From CAKZLS01 sp963786305 (GTDB lineage Bacteria > Pseudomonadota > Alphaproteobacteria > Rhodospirillales > Defluviicoccaceae): DNA of 64,000 nt. The stretch is taken from NCBI GenBank assembly GCA_963786305.1, contig CAWAYL010000010.1:37354-101353 (forward strand), given 5' to 3'. The position numbers and the translations under genes were made by a program. Below the pieces are notes generated by a model. The model ran no database searches. It was given only the letters and a program-made list of their open reading frames with translations, and was not told the origin of the DNA. The stretch's first letter is position 1, and each line of letters opens with the position of its first letter. This document shows, one piece after another, positions 25,286 to 33,775 of this stretch.

Positions 25286-25781
25286 ATGATTACCGTGCCG
25301 ATCGACCAAGGGCCCGCCATGAATGCTAAAGATCCCGCCGGTGGCGCGGCCGCGAACGCGCGACTGAGCCGCATGCTCCGCAGCGTGCCGCTTTACGTTC
25401 TCATTTGCTTCGGCGTCGCTCTCTCACTTGGCCTCGCCGCATCTGCTCGACCTATGGTTCGGTTTCTCGAACGCCAAGCTCGGAGAGGCAATCGCGCTTG
25501 TCGGGGTGCTGGCCTTCGCCATGCCGGCGCTGCAACTGAATGCCAACCAGCGTCAGCGGGCCGACATTACGGCGCTTATGGATCTGTATCGAAAAAAGAG
25601 GTCGGAGGAGATGACCGACCTCGAAAGAGAAGACCTCGAACTCGACATTACCCGGCTGGAAGGAAAGATAGACGCCGCGCGAACCGGATCCCTGGATTGG
25701 TCGGCAACGACCGAGATTTGTATGCTGTCGGGATACCTCGCGATATTGACCGCCAGCTTCGGCAAGCTCTTGTTTACTTGA
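25286..25781 (+). CDS. Small membrane protein, one frameshift
   Basis: The frame starting at ATG 25286 encodes a hydrophobic helix (LYVLICFGVALSLGLAA). After a one-base frame change near 25435 it continues as LLDLWFGFSNAKLGEAIALV, GVLAFAMPALQLNANQRQRA, a charged helix DLEREDLELDITRLEGKID, and a last hydrophobic segment MLSGYLAILTASFGKLLF. Three membrane spans with a coiled middle are expected, about 165 residues. I recognise no family. Its start lies one base after the XRE stop, so the two are probably co-expressed. Confidence 0.6.
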
Positions 25782-25843
25782 CGGGCATCGCACCGTCCGA
25801 TCAGACCGGATCGAACTGATCGGACGGTCGTTTGTAACAGTGC

Positions 25844-26446
25844 TACTTCATCGCGCGTTTCAGTGCCTCGAAGGCCGTCGCGTTGGCCTTTTCGAACGAC
25901 TGGCGAGAGTCCGAAAGCGCCTTCATCATCGCCGACCATGACTCGGTGCCGGCCCGGCTCAGGCTCTCCAGGCGGGCCTTCGCCGAGTTCGGCTTCCCGC
26001 TTCATTTTCTCGGTGGCCGATTCCACTTCGGCCTTGCGTTCGCCGCTGAAATCCGTCGCCATGCCCTGCAACTTCGAAACCGTGTCCTGCCACGCCTTCA
26101 TCTGCGCCTCGGCGCGCGCGTGATATGCCGCGCGGTTCTGTTCGGCGAAATCCGCCGCCGCGCTCATGTAGCTCTTGGCCGCCGCCTCGAAGGCGTTCCA
26201 GTTGGCCTGCATCTGGGTTTGCGCGTCGGCCCAAGCGGACTCTCCGGCGTTACGGCTGTCGTCGATCTGGGCGCTGAACGCGTCCCGCCTGGCCTTCATG
26301 TCGGCCAGCGCGGTTTCGGCGTTGGCCCGCGCCTGCGCCCGCAGATCCTCTATACTGGCCTCCATGGACGATACCGCCGCGTCCATCTCGTCGAGCCGGC
26401 TTTTCGCCCATTCCGTGTAGACGTGTATCCCACTTTTCGACGCCAT
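25844..26446 (-). CDS. Phasin-like coiled-coil protein, one frameshift
   Basis: This is an almost wholly helical protein of about 200 residues: EWAKSRLDEMDAAVSSMEAS, ARANAETALADMKARRDAFS and AEQNRAAYHARAEAQMKAWQ. After a one-base frame change near 25990 it continues KARLESLSRAGTESWSAMMK and FEKANATAFEALKRAMK, ending at TAG 25844-25846. That tail is typical of phasin-family proteins, which coat polyhydroxyalkanoate granules, although many family members have other structural roles. It starts from ATG 26446 and lies 98 bases downstream of the VWA operon on the same strand, so it may be co-transcribed with it. Confidence 0.75.
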
Positions 26447-26544
26447 GACCTGCTCTCCTCTTTTTCTCCTTTAAGCGATGGCGGGCCTTGCCCGCCGCGA
26501 ACGATACCCGTGCTCGATCGGTTCGTCGAGCACTTGCGGGGCGG

Positions 26545-27879
26545 TCAATCCACCAGCACCGACAACAGCACGCTTTCGATCATCGAGCCGGTGTGGTCGT
26601 TGAAGGTCCCGTCACCGGCCTTTGCCAGATTTTGGAAGAAGTCGCGGCCGCGCTGGCCGTGCTCCAGGGACGTCGGCGTGGTGATCCAAAGCGCGGAGAC
26701 GCTTCGGAGCTTGCTTTTGCGAACGAAATTGCGCGCCCGCGTGATCACTTCGCCCTGGTATTCGGGGTGCGCCGCCGCGTCGCCGATGACGATGATCGCC
26801 TGTCTGGCGTTGGCGCGTATCGGCATCATCAGCGCCGCCTGCATGCCCAGATGCAGGTCCTCTTCGAGTGTCCGGCTGCCGACCGGCGAGGCGCTGATGT
26901 TTTCGAGAAAGCTGGTAATCCGGCGCATGTGTCCATCGGTGGGCGTCATCGGCATGACCGTTACCGGCGCCAGTCCGGTATCGCGATCCTTGTAGGCGGC
27001 GACGCCGATGCGCACCGACGGCACCAGCCGCTCCAGGATCCTGACGATGCCGCGGAGCGAGTACGCCAGTTCGCGGATCGCCGGGCGCATGCTCGACGTG
27101 GTGTCGATGACGAAGATCATGTCGATGGCGCCGATGACCTGGTTCTTCGGGTCGCCCGCCGGCAGCCGTTTGGGCTCCGGCGCGGGATCGGGAACGGGTC
27201 GCCGGGTCGCCGCCGCCTGCTGTTCCATGGCGGCCGCGGCCGCCATCAGGCGCGCCGCTTCCGCCTCGGCGGTCTCGGCCTCGTCGCGGTAGAGGGTGCG
27301 CGTCGCGCTGAAGGGTTTCGACCTTGGCGATGGTTTCGGCGGTGGCCGCGCGGACGGCCTGTAACTGGGCGTTGGCGTCGAAGTCCTTGCGGTAATAGGG
27401 CATCAGCATGACCAGCAGCAAAACGAACACGCCGGTGGACATGGCCAGCACATCGAGGGCCGACAGGGTGAAAATGGAAACGGTCCGGTTGCGCCGTTTC
27501 ATCGGCTTGGCGACGGTGTCGGCCAGCCGCGACACGGTCAGCGTGGCGCGGCCGAGGACAATGACCTGGCCGGGACGGGCCGGGACGGGTTGAAACTGTG
27601 GAACATCCCGGTTGTCCACCAACGTGCCGTTCAGGGAGTTCAGATCCTCGAGGCGAAACGGCCCTCGGAAACGCTGAGCCGCATATGCCGCCGGGAGATA
27701 CCGGGATCGTCGATCACCCGGTCGCACAGGTCCGCATGGCGGCCGACGGTGATGCCGAGATAGGAGCGCGCAAGCTCGGTTTCGCCAAACACCAGCCGGA
27801 TCGGGCGGCCGTCGCCGTCCATGCCCTCGAGGACCCAGCCGGCTTCCAGTTCGGCGTCGAGATGATCGTAGGTGGTCAC
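26545..27879 (-). CDS. FHA-transmembrane-VWA protein, two frameshifts
   Basis: Reconstructed over three frames, about 445 residues. It starts at GTG 27879, overlapping the previous gene's stop. An N-terminal FHA domain reads GITVGRHADL, DDPGISRRHMRL and EDLNSLNGTLVDN, with the phosphothreonine-binding Arg/Ser and NG residues. A single membrane helix follows, with Asp at its start: FTLSALDVLAMSTGVFVLLL. A coiled stretch comes next, then a VWA domain with MIDAS MIFVIDTTSSMRPAI, VRIGVAAYKDRDTG and QAIIVIGDAAAHPEY. Frame changes lie near 27650 and 27295. The helix resembles the MotB/TolR/ExbD anchor. A role as the ion-driven, phosphorylation-sensing partner of the MotA/TolQ gene two genes upstream is inferred. 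No such protein is known to me by name. Confidence 0.8.
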
Positions 27880-28870
27880 GGTCCGGCTCTCCCTCGTCTC
27901 GGATCGGGCAGAATGGAAAGCAGAACGCTTTCGATCATCTGTCCCTTGTGGGCCATGAAATCCCCGCTGCCGGCTTTCGCCAGGTTCTCGAAGAAGACGC
28001 GGGCGCGCGGATGCCGGCCGGTGAAAATGGAGGAAACGCTGCGCGGCGCCCCGCTGCTCGCCGAGGTGGCGGTGAAGCGCCTCGGCCATCTGCAAGGTGC
28101 GCTGGCGGCTCTCCGCGTGCACCGAGGCGTCGCCGATGACGATGATCCGGCCCTGGGCGCCGGACCGCCAGGACATTTCCAGGGCCCGGCCGAGCGCGCG
28201 GTTGACCGGTTCGGGGATGTCGCCGCCGCCCTTCGCGTTCAGTCCCTGGACGAAATCGACGATCCTGCTCGACGTTCCGGCCGGTCCATCGGGCTGAGCG
28301 GGAACTCCTGGGTGAGGTAGGCCGCGTCGGTGTCCTTGAAGGCGACGAACCCGACCCGCAGCGACGCCGCCAGACGCGACAGAATACGGATCACTCCGAC
28401 CAGGTTGGCCTGGAGGTCCTGGAGTTCCTCGCGCATGCTGCCGGTGGTGTCCATGACGAACACCAGATCCAGATCGGATATGGAAAGCGGCGTCTCCTGC
28501 ACGCCCGGCGCGCTTCTCGACATTGCGCGGCGCCGCCTCCACCGCGCTCGCCGGTTCGGGATCTTTCAGCGCCTGCGCCAGGGCGCTTTCGGCCATGCGC
28601 AGGCGATCGCGGGCTTCCGACAGATTCTCGTCGGCGACCTTCTTGCGCTCCTCGGATCTCGGCGACGATCTTTTCCGCCTCGGTGACCGACAGCCCGGCG
28701 GCCGCCAGTTCGGCGACGGCGCCCTCGGCCTCGATTTCACGCGCCGGCTGCTTCAGGTAATAGGGAAACAGCATGATCGCCATCAGCACGAAAACGCCCA
28801 GCGCCGACGCGAAGATGTCGAGCGCCGAGATGCTCAGGACCTCCATGGATTGGCGCGGCCGGACGAGCAC
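27876..28870 (-). CDS. Transmembrane-VWA protein (MotB/TolR-like anchor), four frameshifts
   Basis: The N-terminus (GTG 28870, or ATG 28846 MEVLS) has one helix with Asp at its start: EVLSISALDIFASALGVFVL. It matches the SALD helix of the downstream protein. A coiled-coil stretch follows (ERKKVADENLSEARDRLRMA, then ESALAQALKD). The VWA domain has LDLVFVMDTTGSMREEL, VGFVAFKDTDAAY and IIVIGDASVHAES, and ends FFENLAKAGSGDFMAHKGQM before LLSILPD. Frame changes are near 28655, 28515, 28275 and 28050. The stop TGA overlaps the GTG of the FHA-VWA gene. The MotA/TolQ gene ends six bases before it. It is probably the second stator-like subunit of the same complex, and the VWA module probably binds a partner via metal. 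Confidence 0.78.
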
Positions 28871-28876
28871 GGCGGA

Positions 28877-29698
28877 TCAATCTCCGTACAGCCGGTTGAT
28901 CAGGTTGTCGAGGCAGTACTGTCCGGCCTGGTTGACCGCGCGTTCCTCGAAGGCCTGGACGATATGCTGGATCAGCACCAGGAACGCCGACATGACCAGC
29001 GCCAGCAAGGTGGTGTTGAACGCCACCGCGAGCCGCTTGGTGAGTTCGGCGAGCAGCGACGGGTCCTGCAGGTCCACCGATCCGGCGAACGCCAGCGCCA
29101 GCGAAATGCCGACCACCGTGCCGATGAACCCGAGCGTCGGGATCGCCCACACCACATAGCGGATCATGGTGTAGCGGAGATCGATTTCGTGGAGATACAG
29201 CTCCAGGCTGGAATTGAGGATGACGTTGGACTGATCGATGGATCTGGTGGTCTGGAACTGGGTCACGATCCGCTGGATGAGGCGCGGCAGGAAGCGGCCC
29301 TCGGAGGGCTGGTTCGGTTGATTGGCCTGGCGCGCCACCGCGTAGATGTGCCGCAGCTCGAGCGATTGCAAGCAGCGTCGTCTCGTCCTCGGGGAGATAG
29401 CCCATCCTGAGCTGCGCGCGTTCGGCCGCCGCGTCGCGCGCCCGCACCACGAGCTCGCCGATGCCCAGCGCGAAGACGATCCACATCAGGTTCTGGACGG
29501 TAAACGGATAGGTCGAGCGGTCGCGGTCGATGAGGATCACACCGATGGCGTCGGGCAGGAAATGATCGATGAGCATGAATGAGACCGACCGCCGCGGCGA
29601 GGCAGAGGCAGAGGATCAGCGGATAGCTGAAAATCCGCCGCACCCGAGGGCGGTGCGGCCGCCGGTCCCAGGGTTCCGTCCTGTGGGCGTTGCGCCAT
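28877..29698 (-). CDS. MotA/TolQ/ExbB-family proton channel protein, three frameshifts
   Basis: Starting from ATG 29698 (MAQRPQDGTLGP), the joined frames give about 270 residues. Helix 1 is IFSYPLILCLCLAAAVGL, helix 2 TVQNLMWIVFALGIGELVV, then a cytoplasmic region, and the family's two signature helices VVWAIPTLGFIGTVVGISLA and AFNTTLLALVMSAFLVLIQH. The GFIGTVVGI segment is the hallmark of MotA/TolQ/ExbB subunits that conduct protons with a MotB/TolR/ExbD partner. Here the partner is presumably one or both TM-VWA proteins encoded next. Frame changes lie near 29645, 29580 and 29375. The gene starts three bases after the FHA gene's stop codon. Confidence 0.82.
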
Positions 29699-29701
29699 AA
29701 C

Positions 29702-30131
29702 TTACGGCCTTCGCCGCACGATTTCGCCGGTGGCGGCATCGCGCTCCACCCGTCCGCGCAACCGCCGGGCCTGGCTCTCGTAACCGTCGTCGCCGCGCGG
29801 CCGAACCGCCGCCCTCGTATCCGTTCGAGGCGCGCGACCGGCCGACCAGATCGCCGGCCGTGCACGGATGTTCGCCCAGCCGCAGCGGCTCGTCCGGCCG
29901 GACAAACCCCTGGCGCATGGGTTGCCACGGCGGCCGATCCCCGGCGTCGTCGGCGCGGGCCGCTCCGCGCGCGCGCTGGCGCCAGGTGCCCGTTTCCGTG
30001 CCGCAGTCGGTCAGGTACAGGCGTCCGTCATCGGTCACGACGAGCTCCACGTGATGCGACGCCACCAACTCGTCGGCGATCACGATGTCGGCGAATGCGC
30101 TTCTTCCAACGACCAGAGTTTTCAGTGCCAC
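29702..30131 (-). CDS. FHA-domain protein, one frameshift
   Basis: This small protein of about 143 residues begins with an FHA domain: TLVVGRSAFADIVIADELVA, then SHHVELVVTDDGRLYLTD and TETGTW, which stand for the GR, SxxH and N-G-T positions. The frame changes near 29820 and ends EIVRRRP with TAA at 29702-29704. FHA domains bind phosphothreonine, so the adjacent Ser/Thr kinase could supply the signal, and the FHA-VWA protein could share it. It lies 27 bases after the beta-helix gene and just before the channel gene. Confidence 0.75.
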
Positions 30132-30158
30132 CTCCCTTGGGATGCCGTTCGAAATCGC

Positions 30159-31260
30159 TTATTCGGGCAGCTGCTTGGGCGGCCGCGTATCGAGCACCTG
30201 CGGATCCGTGTTGCCCTCGAAGATGTTGTCCTTGAGTTCGACGCTCGAAACCGGGCCGATCACCAGGGCGTGGCCCTTGTTGTTCTCGATGGCGTTGCGT
30301 TCCATCACGATCTTGGAGCGGTCGAGCACGAGAACGCCGTGCTCTCCGTTTTCGCTAATCGAATTCCCGACCAGGACCGGTCGTTCCGCCGCCCGCGACG
30401 ACGATGCCGGACAGTTTGCCGGCGACGATGGCGTTGCCTTCGAAACGCCCGGCGCCGTTCGCGTAAACGAACACCCCGGCCTCGGCGGCGTTCTCGATCA
30501 TGTTGTCGGCCACCAGCGGATCGGCGCCCTCGGCGACCTCGATGGCGTTGGCGCGGGCCGCCAGGATCCGGTTGCCGCGGAAGGTCCCCCCGGCGCCTTC
30601 GGTGAACACCACGCCGCCGCTGGCTTCGATGGTATTGTCGATGATATCGGGTTCGGCGCCGCTCCTTTCACGATCAGGCCCTGGTTCTCGATGTTCTTGA
30701 GCGTGTTGCCCGTAATCGTACCGGTCGACCCCGAGGCGACGACGATGCCGGCACCGGCGGCCTCCCTCGACGGTATTGCCCTCGATCAGCGGGTTGGCGC
30801 CGTCGCTGATCACGATGGCAGGACCCTGTTGGCTGGAGACGCGGCTGTTCTCCAGGGTCATCCGCCCACCGGCCACGACGACACAGGCCACCGGCGACGG
30901 CGGCGGCGCGCCGGCCGCCGGCACGGCCAAGCGCAGATTGGTGATCACCGCCGCCGATGCCGAAGAAACCAGGCAGGGTCCGGCCGCCGGCGCGACAAGC
31001 GGCGGATCGTCTTTCACGGCGGCCCGCAACTGAACGGGATAGTCGATGACGAGGCTCTCCGGGTAAATTCCGGGAGCGATGGCGATGACGGCGCCCGGGC
31101 CGGCGCGCGACAGAGCTTCGGCGATGGTCAGGGCGTCACCGGTGCCGCTCGCGTCCACGGTCCAGGCGTGCTTGAGGTATTTCTCGTAGAGCGGCCATCC
31201 GTGCCATGCGGCCGCGGCCAGGGCGGCGGCCAATCCGAGGAGCAGAACGGCGGCGATCAT
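30159..31260 (-). CDS. Membrane-anchored right-handed parallel beta-helix protein, frameshifted
   Basis: This protein of about 365 residues starts at ATG 31260, overlapping the kinase stop (ATGA). An N-terminal signal-anchor helix (IAAVLLLGLAAALAAAAWHG) is followed by TIAEALSRAGPGAVIAIAPG, as in pectin-lyase-like folds. Repeated coils follow: AIVISDGANPLIEGNTVEGG, FTEGAGGTFRGNRILAARAN and YANGAGRFEGNAIVAGKLSG. It ends SVELKDNIFEGNTDPQVLDT with TAA at 30159-30161. Frame changes are near 30762, 30662 and 30375. Beta-helices bind or act on polysaccharides, or serve as sensor ectodomains. Coupled to the kinase, it may be a surface-sensing partner. A fusion with the kinase, hidden by an indel, is the alternative. 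Confidence 0.78.
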
Positions 31261-32262
31261 CGGTGCGCGAGAGCGGCCGTGGCCTGACGGCGCGGGCCCG
31301 GGTGGCGGCGCGGCCAGGCCGCCACCGCGGCCGCCAGCGGAATGCGGCGAACCGGAACGGTCGGCGGAAGGTCGTCCAGCTGCGGATCGAACGTCGCCAC
31401 CAGCCGCGATTTCGGGCTCTTCGGCGGGGGCGCGCCACCGAGCGCCTCGCTCCATGCCGCCACCGATTGCGGCCGTTCGGCGGCATCCGGTCGAAGCGCC
31501 CACTCGATGCTGCGCCCGAGCGCGACCGGGCAGTCCCCGGGCAGATCGCCCATGACGGAACCGGCTTCGTCGCCGAGGCGTTCAAGCGCCGGCGGCGGCG
31601 CCCGGCCGGTCAACGCGCGATAGGCGAGCGCGCCGAGACCGTAGACGTCGGTCCATGCGCCCTCCGGCTTGTCCGTGAGATACTGCTCCGGCGCGCCATA
31701 CCCCTCGCTAACTAGGCTATGATCCGCGCGGTCCTCCGTTCGATCCCTTCGCCGTGGCGGCGCCGAAATCGACGATGACCGGCCGCGCATCGCCCGCGAT
31801 GACGATGTTCGCCGGCTTGAGGTCGCGGTGAACAATGCCCTTGGCGTGGAGGCCGCTCACCGTGTCCGTCAATCGTTTCAGCAGGCCGACGACCGTCGCC
31901 GCGTCGAGCGAGCCGCCGCGTTCGGCCAGAAAGGCCTCCAGGTCGGGACCCTCGACATGCTCCTGGGCGAGCCATCCGCCATCGGAATCTTCGCCTCGGT
32001 CCACAAGGCGCGCGACGCCGGGTCCCGCGGCGGCGGACAGCATCTCGGCCTCGCGGCGAATGACCGACGCCGACGGTTCCCATTTGACGAACACGCGCTC
32101 TTCCGTCCGCGTGTCGGTGGCCACGAAACGCATCGGCGGGGCCGTCGAAGGCTGGCCTTCGATACGGTAGTGCTCCGGTAACGCGATGCCGGCGCCCGGC
32201 TCCGGCGCGCCGGCATCGCTTTCCTCGATCTCCATACCGTTGCTGTCCGTTGAGATCGCCAT
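31257..32262 (-). CDS. Hanks-type serine/threonine protein kinase, one frameshift
   Basis: The product is about 335 residues. The catalytic core shows the Lys in VFVKW (near 60), the Glu in REAEML, HRDLKPANI, VDFGAA, then after a frame change near 31732 GYGAPEQY, TDVYGLGALAYRALTG and RPQSVAAW. The usual glycine-rich nucleotide loop is not visible before the Lys, so ATP binding may be atypical. The C-terminal linker (DDLPPTVPVRRIPLA) ends at a TGA that overlaps the start of the beta-helix gene. The kinase lies at the head of an operon with two FHA proteins, its probable phospho-readers. It starts ten bases after the surface-antigen-like gene's stop. Confidence 0.83.
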
Positions 32263-32271
32263 GAATGCGTG

Positions 32272-32943
32272 TCAGATTTCCGTCTTGGACGGCATGGTGA
32301 ATTTGGGAAGGGCAGGTGCGGGTGGCGGCGGTGGCGCCGTCGGCTTGGCTTTCGCCGTTGGAGAAGATTTAGCCGGTGATTTGGCCGGGCGTTTTGCGGT
32401 TTTGGCGGTCGTGGCTTTTTCCGGCGTCGGGGTCCGGGTGCCCGGTTCGGTTCCCACGGGAGACGCCGGCGGCGGCGGCGCGCCGGCCGTCGATCCGCTC
32501 GTAGGTCCGCTCTCAATTGCTTTCGGCGCCCGGGACGCCGTCCGTTCTTCCTCGATGCGCCAGCGCGCCGGTCCAGTCCGGCAGCCGGTTCCGCGCGTCA
32601 TCATCTCGCCCTGTCCCGGTTGGGTGTACGTACGATAATACCGCCGGCACGGCATTTCCGGTGACGGATAGAAGGTTTTCTCGACAATGATCACGCCGCT
32701 GTTTCCCGTCGCCGGGTTGTTCCAGCGCACGCGCACGTTGGTTCTCGCGGTCTCGAGAGCATCGTTCACCGAATCGAGCACGAACGGCAGATCACGAATG
32801 TCGTCGTTGCCTCGCGCCAACGGGGCAAAACCGAGCACAATCAGGCTGGCGAGAACCAACCCCCGGAAAGTCACCCCTATCCGGGGCTTTCCCCTATTCG
32901 TCCTTCGCGCAATGCTTGTGTTTCCTGCCACCATGATCGCCAC
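32272..32943 (-). CDS. Exported RT0821/17-kDa-antigen-type surface protein with Pro/Lys-rich tail
   Basis: The 223-residue protein has a signal peptide (FRGLVLASLIVLGFAPLARG), a short domain like the RT0821/Lpp0805 surface family (ALETARTNVRVRWNNPATGN, SGVIIVEKTFY, CRRYYRTYTQPG), and a long low-complexity tail rich in Pro, Ala, Lys and Thr. The tail could cross the cell wall or contact peptidoglycan. The start is uncertain because the leader before the hydrophobic core is long; a GTG nearer the core (ahead of TFRGLVL) is possible. It is the first gene of the kinase-FHA-channel-VWA operon, and would place a component at the outer surface or in the periplasm. Confidence 0.7.
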   Translation of the reverse strand: MAIMVAGNTSIARRTNRGKPRIGVTFRGLVLASLIVLGFAPLARGNDDIRDLPFVLDSVNDALETARTNVRVRWNNPATGNSGVIIVEKTFYPSPEMPCRRYYRTYTQPGQGEMMTRGTGCRTGPARWRIEEERTASRAPKAIESGPTSGSTAGAPPPPASPVGTEPGTRTPTPEKATTAKTAKRPAKSPAKSSPTAKAKPTAPPPPPAPALPKFTMPSKTEI

Positions 32944-33073
32944 ATTAAGGTCAACGTTCAGATGTAATATCCTACCAGGCTTCGAATTTTTTTGGCATAT
33001 GGGTGATAATACACCTGTGTGTTAATATATAAGAGTTGGATTTGCCAATCTAACAACAGGCGCGAGAAAATCA

Positions 33074-33700
33074 GTGAAACCCCTGGTTGGCGTTTTGATA
33101 GCGGTGCTGCTTATCGGCGGATGCGCGAGCGCGTCGACGAACACGTACGACGCGGCCGACGTCGGTCGCACCATCGAGACGGCCAGCGGAAAGGTCGTGG
33201 CCTCGCGGTCCGTCGATGTCAAGGGCGGAACGTCGGCGGCGGGACCCGTAGCGGGCGGCGCGGTCGGCGGCGCCACCGGCGGATTGGCCTTTGGTTCGGG
33301 TTGGGCGGCGATATTGGGCGCGGTCGTCGGCGCCGGCGTCGGCTATGTGGCGGAGCAGCAGTTCAACAATGGCGAAGGAACGGAGTACGTCGTCGAAATG
33401 GATGACGGGCGCACCGTGACCATCGTCCAGAACAAGGTAGACGATACGGCGCCCATCGCCGATGGCACGCCCGTGCTGGTTCAATACAGCGGCAAGTACA
33501 CCCGCGTTCTCGAGGATCCGCGCGCCGACAGGAGCGGTAGCCGAAGCGCAAGCGGCGCGGGTGCCGGGGGTGGCGGCTGGGTCGATCCCGACGTGGTCGG
33601 GACGTCGCCGTCGACACCCGAATACGGCGATGTGGCCGCTCCGGGTCCCGACACCTGGGAGCCGGTGGATCCCGTCGACCCACCGCTGACGCAGCAGTAG
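33074..33700 (+). CDS. Glycine-zipper outer membrane lipoprotein (SlyB-like)
   Basis: This 208-residue protein starts at GTG 33074. The lipobox LLIGGC gives Cys17 as the acylated residue. A glycine-zipper region follows (GPVAGGAVGGATGGLAFGSG, then ILGAVVGAGVGYVAEQQ) as in SlyB/OmpA-like lipoproteins, then a small beta domain (VVEMDDGRTVTIVQNK, VLVQYSGKYTRV). The tail is disordered and Pro/Gly-rich. Such lipoproteins stabilise the outer membrane under stress. It is divergent from the surface-antigen gene that heads the VWA operon, with about 130 bases between them for both promoters. Compared with SlyB it has an extra C-terminal tail of about 60 residues. Confidence 0.85.
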   Translation: MKPLVGVLIAVLLIGGCASASTNTYDAADVGRTIETASGKVVASRSVDVKGGTSAAGPVAGGAVGGATGGLAFGSGWAAILGAVVGAGVGYVAEQQFNNGEGTEYVVEMDDGRTVTIVQNKVDDTAPIADGTPVLVQYSGKYTRVLEDPRADRSGSRSASGAGAGGGGWVDPDVVGTSPSTPEYGDVAAPGPDTWEPVDPVDPPLTQQ

Positions 33701-33775
33701 CGGCTCGCGATCGGCCTCTGGCCAACGCCCTTCCGGTCAACGTCTCTATGAGCGGTTGGGCGGCGGTGGCACGCT

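Noticed and set aside
18474..32262. Programmed ribosomal frameshifting as a cause of the split genes
   Set aside because: The sites differ in sequence and direction, lack a shared slippery heptamer and affect genes of unrelated families. Sequence error explains them better.
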